The notes beneath the pieces are model-generated. The model was not told the DNA's origin. It searched no databases and worked only from the letters and a program-made list of their open reading frames with translations. 5,345 nucleotides of DNA from Candidatus Moranbacteria bacterium CG_4_9_14_3_um_filter_42_9 (GTDB lineage Bacteria > Patescibacteriota > Minisyncoccia > Moranbacterales > UBA2206): positions 4,430 through 9,774 of the forward strand of contig PFVN01000102.1 of assembly GCA_002790635.1 (NCBI GenBank), given 5' to 3'. Below, piece after piece: positions 1 to 5,149 of the stretch. A program made the translations under genes and the position numbers. Every line of letters starts with the position of its first letter. Within the stretch, counting starts at the first letter, position 1.

Positions 1-8
1 ATAGCATT

Positions 9-1655
9 ATGAAAAACAACCGGAAATACATTTTTGTGGTGGGGGGCGTTATGAGCGGGGTTGGAAAGGGCATCACCACCTCATCGATTGGAGCGATTCT
101 CAAGGCGCGGGGTTTTAATGTTACAGCGCTGAAGATCGATCCTTACATAAATGTCGATGCCGGAACAATGAACCCGACAGAGCACGGCGAAGTTTTTGTT
201 TTGAATAGCGGAATGGAATGCGACCAGGATATGGGGAATTATGAGCGGTTTATGAATGTAACTTTGCCGTCGGAGAATTATATGACGACCGGGAGTGTTT
301 ATGAAACCGTTATTCATCGTGAGCGAAATTTGGAATATGACGGAAAATGCGTGGAAGTCGTTCCGCATATTCCGCTGGAGGTGATCAAAAGGATCCGACA
401 CGCTTCGGATATGGCCAAGGCGGATATTACGCTCATTGAAATCGGCGGCACGGTAGGCGAATATCAAAACATTCTTTTTTTGGAGGCCGCCAGGATGATG
501 AAGATAAAATATCCGGATTCGGTTTTATTCGTGATGGTCAGCTATCTCCCCATTCCGTCCAAAGTGGGCGAGATGAAAACCAAGCCGACTCAATACGCCG
601 TGCGCACGCTGAACGGAACCGGCATTCAGCCAGACGTGATTATCGCACGGAGTGAAACTTTTTTGGATCAAAAAAGAAAGGAAAAAATCGCTATGTTTTG
701 CAATATTCCCGAAAGATATGTCATTTCAGCTCCGGATGTCGAATCAATTTATGAAGTTCCGATCAATTTTGAACGAGATGATCTAAGCCGTTTGCTGCTA
801 AAAAAACTGAACTTGAAATACAAAAAAACCGATCTGAAAAAATGGTATAAGCTGAACGAAAATATGAAGAATCCCGAGGGTAGAGTTACGATTGGAATCG
901 TGGGAAAATATTTTGGCACCGGAGATTTTGTTTTGTCGGATTCTTACATCAGTGTGATTGAGGCGATAAAACACGCTGCCTATGCCAACCGAGTAAAAGT
1001 TAAATTTGATTGGATCAATAGTGAAATATTTGAGAAAGATCCAGCCAAGCTGGAGGATCTGCGCAATTATGCCGGCATCGTCATCCCGGGTGGTTTTGGA
1101 GCGCGGGGCGTGGAAGGAAAAATAAAAGCCATAGAATTTTTGCGAAATAACAAAATTCCTTTTTTCGGATTATGCTACGGAATGCAGCTGTCAGTCATTG
1201 AATTTGCCAGAAATGTTGTGGGGCTGAAAGACGCCAACACGACTGAAATTGATCGGAAAACCACAAATCCGGTCATTGATATTATGCCCGAACAAAAACA
1301 AAATTTGGAAGATCATAATTATGGCGCGACGATGCGCTTGGGAGGCTATCCGGCCAAACTAAAAAAAGGCACGCTGGCCTTCAAAGCCTATGGAAAGAGT
1401 AAAATTTTCGAACGCCACCGGCATCGCTGGGAGGTTAATCCGGAGTATATTGAAAAACTGGAGAAGGCCGGATTGGTTTTTTCCGGCAAGTCTCCGAATG
1501 GCAAATTGATGGAAATCAGTGAATTGCCAGAAAATCGCCATCCCTTTTTTGTTGCCACCCAGTTTCATCCGGAATTTCAGTCTGGCCCGCTAATGCCCCA
1601 TCCGTTATTTTTTGAATTTATCAAGGCGGCGATTAAAAACAATAAAAATAAGTAA
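9..1655 (+). CDS. pyrG: CTP synthase (glutamine-hydrolysing)
   Basis: Makes CTP from UTP, ATP and glutamine in the cytosol, the last step of pyrimidine nucleotide synthesis. The 548 residues match the family's usual length of about 545. The N-terminal amidoligase domain (about 1-275) has the P-loop GGVMSGVGKG with Lys20, then KIDPYINVDAGT, EHGEVFV, GNYERF and GEMKTKPTQ. The C-terminal class I glutamine amidotransferase domain (about 292-542) has PGGFGARG, the nucleophile Cys389 in GLCYGMQ, RHRHRWEVN, and His520/Glu522 in FHPEF, so the triad is intact. Familiar bacterial enzymes read GICLGMQ, so Tyr after the Cys is a variation. The N-terminal wording (SGVGKG, DAGT, GNYERF) is nearer to eukaryotic enzymes than to E. 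coli, and I recall the same in Patescibacteria. The first ATG is used. Only 8 bases precede it, without a Shine-Dalgarno sequence, so its promoter lies outside. It converges on rpmA across a shared terminator. Confidence 0.97.
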   Translation: MKNNRKYIFVVGGVMSGVGKGITTSSIGAILKARGFNVTALKIDPYINVDAGTMNPTEHGEVFVLNSGMECDQDMGNYERFMNVTLPSENYMTTGSVYETVIHRERNLEYDGKCVEVVPHIPLEVIKRIRHASDMAKADITLIEIGGTVGEYQNILFLEAARMMKIKYPDSVLFVMVSYLPIPSKVGEMKTKPTQYAVRTLNGTGIQPDVIIARSETFLDQKRKEKIAMFCNIPERYVISAPDVESIYEVPINFERDDLSRLLLKKLNLKYKKTDLKKWYKLNENMKNPEGRVTIGIVGKYFGTGDFVLSDSYISVIEAIKHAAYANRVKVKFDWINSEIFEKDPAKLEDLRNYAGIVIPGGFGARGVEGKIKAIEFLRNNKIPFFGLCYGMQLSVIEFARNVVGLKDANTTEIDRKTTNPVIDIMPEQKQNLEDHNYGATMRLGGYPAKLKKGTLAFKAYGKSKIFERHRHRWEVNPEYIEKLEKAGLVFSGKSPNGKLMEISELPENRHPFFVATQFHPEFQSGPLMPHPLFFEFIKAAIKNNKNK

Positions 1656-1659
1656 TATT

Positions 1660-1692
1660 AAAAATCCGTGATATGCAATCGCGGATTTTTTT
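1660..1692. terminator. Bidirectional intrinsic terminator between pyrG and rpmA
   Basis: The stem pairs 1660-1672 with 1678-1690, 13 bp with one G-U pair, around the 5-nt loop ATGCA. On the plus strand the 3' arm runs into seven T (1686-1692). On the minus strand the A run at 1660-1664 becomes five U. It lies 4 nt after the pyrG stop and 15 nt beyond the rpmA stop, so it can end both converging transcripts. Both the stem and the U tracts are directly visible. Confidence 0.92.
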
Positions 1693-1706
1693 AAAACTAT
1701 TTTTTC

Positions 1707-1991
1707 TTACGCCTGCTTTTCCAAAACAGAAACGAATTTTCTTTCTGCCAGCTTGCCGGTGAAAAGGCGGATTTTTTTAGTGGTAAATTTAACGATACCT
1801 TTTTTTAGAGCAAATAGAGTATCATCCGCTCCGCGCCGGACATTTTTGCCGGTGCGAAATTTCGTTCCTCTTTGGCGCACGATTATTTGGCCGGTTGCCA
1901 CTTTTTGGTTACCAAAAATTTTTACGCCTAGTCTTTTGGAAATTGAGTCTCGGCCGAGTTGAGTGGACCCTCCGGCTTTACGATGCGCCAT
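1707..1991 (-). CDS. rpmA: Ribosomal protein bL27
   Basis: A protein of the large ribosomal subunit whose N-terminal tail reaches toward the peptidyl-transferase centre and steadies tRNA there. The 94 residues open with [10 protein letters not shown], then [25 protein letters not shown] and GADDTLFAL, which is the bL27 pattern throughout. The ATG at 1991 is chosen because bL27 normally starts MAHxKAGGS. The frame stays open upstream to a TTG at 2042, but those 17 residues ([17 protein letters not shown]) do not resemble the family or the cleaved leader seen in Firmicutes. There is no Shine-Dalgarno sequence before the ATG, and the ATG sits inside a perfect hairpin. rplU (bL21), the usual upstream partner, is absent, and a strong promoter with a long leader takes its place. 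Identity is certain; the regulation is inferred. Confidence 0.97.
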   Translation of the reverse strand: MAHRKAGGSTQLGRDSISKRLGVKIFGNQKVATGQIIVRQRGTKFRTGKNVRRGADDTLFALKKGIVKFTTKKIRLFTGKLAERKFVSVLEKQA

Positions 1992-2027
1992 GTTTGTCAG
2001 TGAGTGGAACGAGCAGCTACAAACATG
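1989..2027 (-). promoter_or_regulatory. Hairpin sequestering the rpmA start codon
   Basis: A perfect 9-bp inverted repeat (CATGTTTGT at 1989-1997, ACAAACATG at 2019-2027) surrounds a 21-nt loop. In the minus-strand RNA the 3' arm contains the rpmA AUG (1991-1989), so folding would hide the start codon. The 5' arm contains another AUG (2026-2024) that opens a 9-codon frame. The repeat is directly visible. A role in controlling L27 translation is inference. Confidence 0.5.
1997..2026 (-). other. Possible leader peptide frame upstream of rpmA (MFVAARSTH)
   Basis: The minus strand holds ATG at 2026 followed by nine sense codons in total and TGA at 1999-1997, leaving 5 nt before the rpmA ATG. A GGGA at 2034-2031, 4 nt upstream, could be a weak ribosome binding site. 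A ribosome on this frame would open the 9-bp hairpin that hides the rpmA start, so coupling is possible. A frame this short arises easily by chance. Confidence 0.2.
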
Positions 2028-2035
2028 AGCGTCCC

Positions 2036-2138
2036 GCACCAATTCGCAATTAAGACTTAGTAAAAATTAAATACTAAGCCGAAGGCGTTTCCGCGGCACA
2101 CGTAAACCGAAAATCAAAACTTTCTTCGGAATTGGTGC
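2036..2138 (-). ncRNA. Candidate structured leader RNA of rpmA (four-helix junction)
   Basis: A perfect 10-bp inverted repeat (2129-2138 with 2036-2045) closes a domain of about 103 nt. Read on the minus strand, three hairpins follow one another inside it. Helix A is CCGAA/TTCGG (2129-2125 with 2111-2107). Helix B is GCC-GCG capped by a GAAA loop (2097-2092 with 2087-2085 and 2080-2078, bulge CUUC). Helix C is CTTAGTA/TACTAAG (2078-2072 with 2062-2056) with a 9-nt AU-rich loop. Adjacent helices share a boundary base, as in stacked junctions. The GNRA-type loop exists only on the minus strand, which matches the rpmA promoter. I do not recognise it as a tRNA, 5S rRNA, tmRNA, SRP RNA or known riboswitch. 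It could be an autoregulatory ribosomal-protein leader. Confidence 0.45.
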
Positions 2139-2168
2139 TGGGAAGCCAAACTGTTACTTACGGATTAC

Positions 2169-2197
2169 ATTCTAGCAAAGTATGCTATAATTGTCAA
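2169..2197 (-). promoter_or_regulatory. rpmA promoter, near-consensus sigma-70 type
   Basis: The minus strand reads TTGACA (2197-2192), exactly 17 bp, then TAGAAT (2174-2169). That is 6/6 at -35 and 5/6 at -10. Transcription should start near 2162, giving a leader of about 170 nt before the rpmA ATG. That span contains the junction and start-codon hairpins. The hexamers are seen directly; activity is inferred. Confidence 0.75.
2183..2191 (+). promoter_or_regulatory. Extended -10 element for the gene at 2200
   Basis: TGC followed by a perfect TATAAT (2186-2191) forms an extended -10; no good -35 is visible around 2163-2168. The expected start point (about 2197-2199) falls at or just before the ATG at 2200, implying a leaderless mRNA. 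The element lies inside the 17-bp spacer of the opposing rpmA promoter, so polymerase could not occupy both at once. Confidence 0.5.
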
Positions 2198-2199
2198 CG

Positions 2200-2646
2200 A
2201 TGGCCGAGATATACGAAAAAATCAAGCAGTTTTTCAAGAAAAATGAGTTCAGAATCGCATTGTTTCTTGGGCTGATTTTAGTGGCAACAATATCTTTTGA
2301 GGCCGGGCTTATTTCAGCGAAAAACAAGCAAAATAGCCCACTTGTCATTGAAAAAATCACTCAGATTAAAAATTTGAGCTCGGAAGGGGCATCGGGAAGC
2401 CTGTCTGAGGCTCAAAATTCGGTTCAGGAGGCAAAAGATGGAATAGCCAGCCCGAATATACCAGCGCAAAACCTTTCGGCTGACAAGCAAAATTGCGCCT
2501 ATGTGGGTAGCAAAAATTCCAACAAATACCATATGCCGACCTGCCGTTTTGCCAAGCTCATTAAGCCGAAGAATATCGTCTGTTTTTCTTCGGTCGAGGA
2601 TGCGACTACCAAAGGCTATCTGCCAGATAAGGGATGCATCAAGTAA
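2200..2646 (+). CDS. Membrane-anchored protein with Ada-like metal-binding C-terminal domain
   Basis: No function can be assigned. The 148 residues comprise a short basic N-terminus, one hydrophobic segment (about 17-39), a low-complexity Ser/Ala/Gln/Asn linker (about 42-97) and a C-terminal domain (about 99-148). That domain reads YVGSKNSNKYHMPTC, then FSS and GYLPDKGC. This resembles the zinc-binding finger of the Ada repair protein, in a form common, as I recall, in Patescibacteria. Possible ligands are Cys99, His111, Cys115 and Cys146. The Pro-Cys of Ada-type fingers is Pro142-Asp143 here. The positive-inside rule places the finger outside the membrane, so DNA repair is unlikely and cell-envelope work is more plausible. 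The ATG at 2200 is chosen because the upstream TTG at 2191 overlaps the TATAAT. No Shine-Dalgarno sequence is present. Confidence 0.85.
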   Translation: MAEIYEKIKQFFKKNEFRIALFLGLILVATISFEAGLISAKNKQNSPLVIEKITQIKNLSSEGASGSLSEAQNSVQEAKDGIASPNIPAQNLSADKQNCAYVGSKNSNKYHMPTCRFAKLIKPKNIVCFSSVEDATTKGYLPDKGCIK

Positions 2647-2649
2647 ATT

Positions 2650-2670
2650 CTAATTTCTAATTACTAATTT
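2650..2670. repeat. Three-unit 7-bp tandem repeat (CTAATTT type)
   Basis: Three contiguous heptamers read CTAATTT, CTAATTA and CTAATTT, filling most of the gap before the next gene. The last unit runs into TATAAA (2670-2675), which ends 5 nt before the ATG at 2681 and could act as a weak -10. No -35 match is convincing. Confidence 0.7.
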
Positions 2671-2680
2671 ATAAATAGCA

Positions 2681-3097
2681 ATGAAAACTGATTATACAAT
2701 TATTTCCAGATTCAGGAATAAGGAGAAATGCGAGTCGCTTATCGAAAAGTTGGCAGAGAAAAACAAAACTTGTTATAATTTTTGCGCTTTACCGGTGGAT
2801 CCGAATAATCCAAATGCACACCCGGAAGATCAAATGAGGCATCACGAAAGCGTTAAAGATTTTTATACCGATCCATATTTCCAGCATATGTTTGAGCGCG
2901 ACCTCAACGGCCTAAAAAACGCTGAGAATGTTATTTTGCTTTTGCCTGGCGGAACTTCTGCGCATATCGAAGCTGGGATTGCATACGGTCTCGGAAAAAA
3001 GTTAATTTTAATAGGTGAGCCGGAAAAACCGGAATCGTTATACTTAATATTTAGAGAAAGGTACCAAGATATCGATGAGTTTTTAATTTCAATTTAA
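2681..3097 (+). CDS. Nucleoside 2-deoxyribosyltransferase-like protein
   Basis: Probably a member of the nucleoside 2-deoxyribosyltransferase/nucleotide N-glycosidase fold, which moves deoxyribose between bases or cleaves the base from a nucleotide. The 138 residues match the compact family. Support comes mainly from the C-terminal half: a hydrophobic strand then LPGGTSAHIEAGIAYGLGKKLILIGE (89-113). Glu97 sits where the family's nucleophilic glutamate is expected, and Asp74 is a likely second active-site acid. The usual Asp of the D-x-A-D pattern appears as Glu82-Asn83, and the N-terminus (TIISRFRNKEK) lacks the common AGP start, so the substrate cannot be named. It lies 34 bp after the Ada-like gene and 25 bp before pyrH, probably in one transcript, which fits pyrimidine salvage or nucleotide clean-up. 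No Shine-Dalgarno sequence precedes the ATG. Confidence 0.72.
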   Translation: MKTDYTIISRFRNKEKCESLIEKLAEKNKTCYNFCALPVDPNNPNAHPEDQMRHHESVKDFYTDPYFQHMFERDLNGLKNAENVILLLPGGTSAHIEAGIAYGLGKKLILIGEPEKPESLYLIFRERYQDIDEFLISI

Positions 3098-3122
3098 TTT
3101 TTACGAGTTTATAAAATATTGT

Positions 3123-3821
3123 ATGAAAAATAATAAAAAAACTGTTATTATTTCTCTCGGCGGGTCGCTCATCGTTCCGGAAGAATTGGACTGGAAATTT
3201 GTTAAGAATTTCAAAAAGTTGATTGAGAAACAAATTGAAAAGGGTTACAAATTCGTCATCATCACCGGCGGAGGGAAAATAGCCCGCAAATATATCGCGG
3301 CGGCGGCGAAGGTCGATAAAATTAACGACGAAGATAGGGACTGGATTGGAATTCATGCGACGCGAATGAACGCGCACTTTATACGGACGATTTTTAGAAA
3401 GCACGCCCATCCGATTATCAATAAAGACCCGCATGATTTCAGGGACTTTCTCCATTTCAAAAGAGAAATTCTGGTGGCTTCTGGCTGGAAGCCGGGATTT
3501 TCTACGGATTATGACGCGGTGGTTTTGGCCAAGAATCTCGGCGTCCATCAAGTGATCAATTTATCAAACATCGATTTTGTTTATACCAAGGACCCACGAA
3601 AATTTAAAGATGCTAAAAAATTGGAAAACTTAAGCTGGAAAACATATCGCGCGATGGTCGGCAATAAGTGGAGCCCCGGAATGAACGCGCCGTTCGATCC
3701 CGTGGCTTCAAAACTGGCCGAGAAATTAGGACTGGAAGTGGCGATTCTCGGCGGTCACAAGCTCAAGAATTTTGAAAATTATTTAGAAGGTAAGAAATTT
3801 CAGGGAACTGTAATAAAGTAA
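3123..3821 (+). CDS. pyrH: UMP kinase, archaeal-type (amino acid kinase fold)
   Basis: Phosphorylates UMP to UDP with ATP in the cytosol, upstream of the reaction catalysed by PyrG. The 232 residues show the amino acid kinase fold: ISLGGSLIVP (10-19, phosphate binding), ITGGGKIARKY (47-57), DWIGIHATRMNA (73-84), GWKPGFSTDYDAVVLA (121-136), NLSNIDFVYTKDPRKF (146-161) and DPVASKLAEKLGL (192-204). GGGK-ARKY and D-IGI--TR-NA follow archaeal UMP kinases such as that of Pyrococcus more closely than E. coli PyrH. A few residues (Phe126, Tyr130-Asp131) differ from the archaeal PGHTTDAVA stretch. Related kinases of the fold (acetylglutamate, isopentenyl phosphate) fit less well. It is the last gene of a plus-strand run ending in a hairpin terminator. 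No Shine-Dalgarno sequence is seen; TAAAAT (3112-3117) lies 5 nt before the ATG. Confidence 0.88.
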   Translation: MKNNKKTVIISLGGSLIVPEELDWKFVKNFKKLIEKQIEKGYKFVIITGGGKIARKYIAAAAKVDKINDEDRDWIGIHATRMNAHFIRTIFRKHAHPIINKDPHDFRDFLHFKREILVASGWKPGFSTDYDAVVLAKNLGVHQVINLSNIDFVYTKDPRKFKDAKKLENLSWKTYRAMVGNKWSPGMNAPFDPVASKLAEKLGLEVAILGGHKLKNFENYLEGKKFQGTVIK

Positions 3822-3861
3822 AAAAAGAAAAGTAAAAAGTAAAACTTGAACTGAAATAATG

Positions 3862-3890
3862 AAGGCTCGGAGTTGAATTCGAGCCTTTTT
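3862..3890 (+). terminator. Intrinsic terminator after pyrH
   Basis: The stem AAGGCTCG (3862-3869) pairs with CGAGCCTT (3880-3887) around a 10-nt loop whose ends may add a G-U and an A-T pair. It is followed by T through 3890. It lies 41 nt after the pyrH stop. The minus-strand side lacks a clean T run, so the hairpin probably serves the plus strand only. Confidence 0.8.
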
Positions 3891-3909
3891 AAATTAGCGT
3901 TGCCTTTTC

Positions 3910-5034
3910 TTATTTCTTTTTTACTATTAGACTTTTAATTTCCTTGTCGATAATTTTGGCCTTTTCCGCTTCTTTTCTGGCCTGCAGAGGTAAAGCACCG
4001 AGAATATTTCTGAGAGCGATGCCATCCACCTTCAGGACTGCTTCCCATTTATCGAGCGGTTCCAAAATTTCACGCAGTTTTTTCTCGTCGTATTTATAAG
4101 TCTTGCGGAGCGACTGGGCGATAATTCCTTGCGAACCAAAAACCCGATCCACGCCTTCCTGTTCCATATATTGAACAATGTCATCTTGCAATTTAGCCAG
4201 CCGGCCCTTGGTGATGGACATGGCGGATTTGAGTTCGATATATTCGCCGATGGCCTTTTCCACTTCTTCCGTATCCACTTTGCGTAGTTCCTTGAATTTG
4301 TGCCTCCACATCGGGCAGCGGTTCTGATAACCGCACCAGGCGCAAAGCGGGGAAACTACGGGCTCAAATTTCCCACTCTCGATTATTTTTATCGTGTCCA
4401 GAAAAAGTTGCTTGCTTTGCCCTAAGTGATCTAATGTTCTAGTGGAACTTAGCTTTACGCCGTGTTTCAGGTAATATAAGCTGACTTTTATTTTATCCAA
4501 ATTCTCCGCTTCTTTCGGGTAGCGGGACAAAAATGCATTAAGATATACAGAAAGTTGCAAATCATTATCCACTTTTTCCTGCGACGGCATTTTTTTGGTC
4601 GTTTTATAGTCGATAATTTCGTAGCCGTCTTCCGTCTTATCGATGCGGTCAATAATTCCGGAAACTATATGCTTATCTTCATCTTTACCTATTTCAATTT
4701 GAAATCGCGTTTCCAAATCAACCACGTTAAAATTGGCCGGATTATTTTTCTGGTAATATTCCTGGATCATTTTTATGCCTTGCGTAAAAGCGGCACGCTC
4801 TTCGTCTTCCGAGTCAAAGACGGCCGGATTCCAGGAATTGGCAAAATGCTCCATCGCCTGGTCTAAAGTAGGGGAGAGAATTCCGGGCGCGTGGATAAAT
4901 TTCATCGTGGAGTGGATGGTTGAGCCGAAAACCGCCTCCTTGGATTTAGGGACTTTGATGCGGTCAATTTCCTGAAATTTATATTTGAGCGGGCAGGACT
5001 GATAGGTGTCCAGCGCCGAATACGAGATGCGCAT
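3910..5034 (-). CDS. PD-(D/E)XK family nuclease with probable 4Fe-4S cluster (RecB/AddB/Cas4-like)
   Basis: A stand-alone DNA nuclease of the RecB/Cas4 superfamily, probably in DNA repair or recombination. In 374 residues it carries the N-terminal SYSALDTYQSCPLKYKF, FGSTIH with His41, GIIDRID with Asp129, EIIDYKT with Asp142 and Lys144, and the QLSVY motif (Gln160, Tyr164). The nuclease site is therefore complete. Cys14 together with Cys231, Cys234 and Cys240 (C-x2-C-x5-C) copies the iron-sulfur staple of AddB, Cas4 and related nucleases. Residues 255-374 are charged and helical-looking, with no helicase motifs and no assigned role. No cas1, cas2, CRISPR or helicase gene is in view, so Cas4 is not supported. 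The ATG at 5034 begins the conserved region directly. AGG ends 2 nt before it, too close for a normal ribosome binding site, and a good promoter ends 6 nt upstream. Confidence 0.88.
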   Translation of the reverse strand: MRISYSALDTYQSCPLKYKFQEIDRIKVPKSKEAVFGSTIHSTMKFIHAPGILSPTLDQAMEHFANSWNPAVFDSEDEERAAFTQGIKMIQEYYQKNNPANFNVVDLETRFQIEIGKDEDKHIVSGIIDRIDKTEDGYEIIDYKTTKKMPSQEKVDNDLQLSVYLNAFLSRYPKEAENLDKIKVSLYYLKHGVKLSSTRTLDHLGQSKQLFLDTIKIIESGKFEPVVSPLCAWCGYQNRCPMWRHKFKELRKVDTEEVEKAIGEYIELKSAMSITKGRLAKLQDDIVQYMEQEGVDRVFGSQGIIAQSLRKTYKYDEKKLREILEPLDKWEAVLKVDGIALRNILGALPLQARKEAEKAKIIDKEIKSLIVKKK

Positions 5035-5039
5035 GACCT

Positions 5040-5074
5040 AAGTATAAAGTATCAGGTTTCAAGTATCAAGCGAT
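5040..5074. repeat. 7-bp tandem repeat (AAGTATC type), about five units
   Basis: Contiguous heptamers read AAGTATA, AAGTATC, AGGTTTC, AAGTATC and AAGCGAT, in perfect 7-bp register with decay in units 3 and 5. On the minus strand units 1 and 4-5 supply the -10 and -35 of the nuclease promoter. Confidence 0.65.
5041..5069 (-). promoter_or_regulatory. Promoter of the nuclease gene
   Basis: The minus strand reads TTGATA (5069-5064), 17 bp, then TATACT (5046-5041), each 5/6 to consensus. Only 6 nt separate the -10 from the ATG at 5034, so the mRNA would start at or within a base or two of the start codon. This explains the lack of a usable Shine-Dalgarno sequence. Confidence 0.6.
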
Positions 5075-5080
5075 AAAAAT

Positions 5081-5107
5081 GTCATCCCGAGCGAAGTCGA
5101 GGGATCT
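5081..5107. repeat. REP-like palindromic element between divergent genes
   Basis: ATCCC (5084-5088) pairs with GGGAT (5101-5105). Inside, GA faces GA (5089-5090 and 5099-5100), which could form tandem G-A pairs, then G5091-C5098 and a 6-nt loop. I recall close relatives of this GTCATCCCGAGCGAAG string scattered through intergenic regions of many bacterial and metagenomic genomes. Only one copy lies in this window. It lacks a T run, so it is not a standard terminator. Confidence 0.55.
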
Positions 5108-5114
5108 AATTTTG

Positions 5115-5143
5115 TTTACTAAAAGGCGGAAAAGAGATAAAAT
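5115..5143 (+). promoter_or_regulatory. Promoter of the ABC transporter gene
   Basis: TTTACT (5115-5120, 4/6), 17 bp, then TAAAAT (5138-5143, 5/6). The -10 ends 6 nt before the ATG at 5150, again placing the start of transcription at the start codon. It is weaker than the opposing nuclease promoter. Confidence 0.45.
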
Positions 5144-5149
5144 CAATTT

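Noticed and set aside
81..467. Minus-strand open frame inside pyrG
   Set aside because: It lies opposite conserved CTP synthase codons and has no recognisable protein pattern; likewise the antisense frames at 1359-1568, 2172-2360, 2314-2532 and 3051-3551.
1753..1962. Plus-strand open frame opposite rpmA
   Set aside because: The L27 frame accounts for the sequence.
1992..2042. Upstream extension of L27 from a TTG at 2042
   Set aside because: The added residues do not resemble bL27 or its cleaved leader, and MAHRKAGGS is the normal N-terminus.
2036..2138. tRNA, 5S rRNA, tmRNA or SRP RNA in the gap
   Set aside because: Four helices are present, but no T-loop sequence, CCA end, 5S loop motifs or tmRNA ends could be found on either strand.
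2191..2199. TTG start for the Ada-like protein
   Set aside because: It overlaps the last base of TATAAT, and the ATG three codons later fits both promoter and protein.
3862..3890. Bidirectional use of the pyrH terminator for the nuclease gene
   Set aside because: The minus-strand side lacks a clean run of T after the stem.
4555..4975. Plus-strand open frames opposite the nuclease gene
   Set aside because: They are shadows of a strongly conserved gene, with no start signal or family resemblance.
3910..5034. Cas4 of a CRISPR system
   Set aside because: It is longer than typical Cas4, and no cas1, cas2 or spacer-repeat array is in the window.
5040..5074. CRISPR array
   Set aside because: The units are 7 bp and contiguous, with no spacers.
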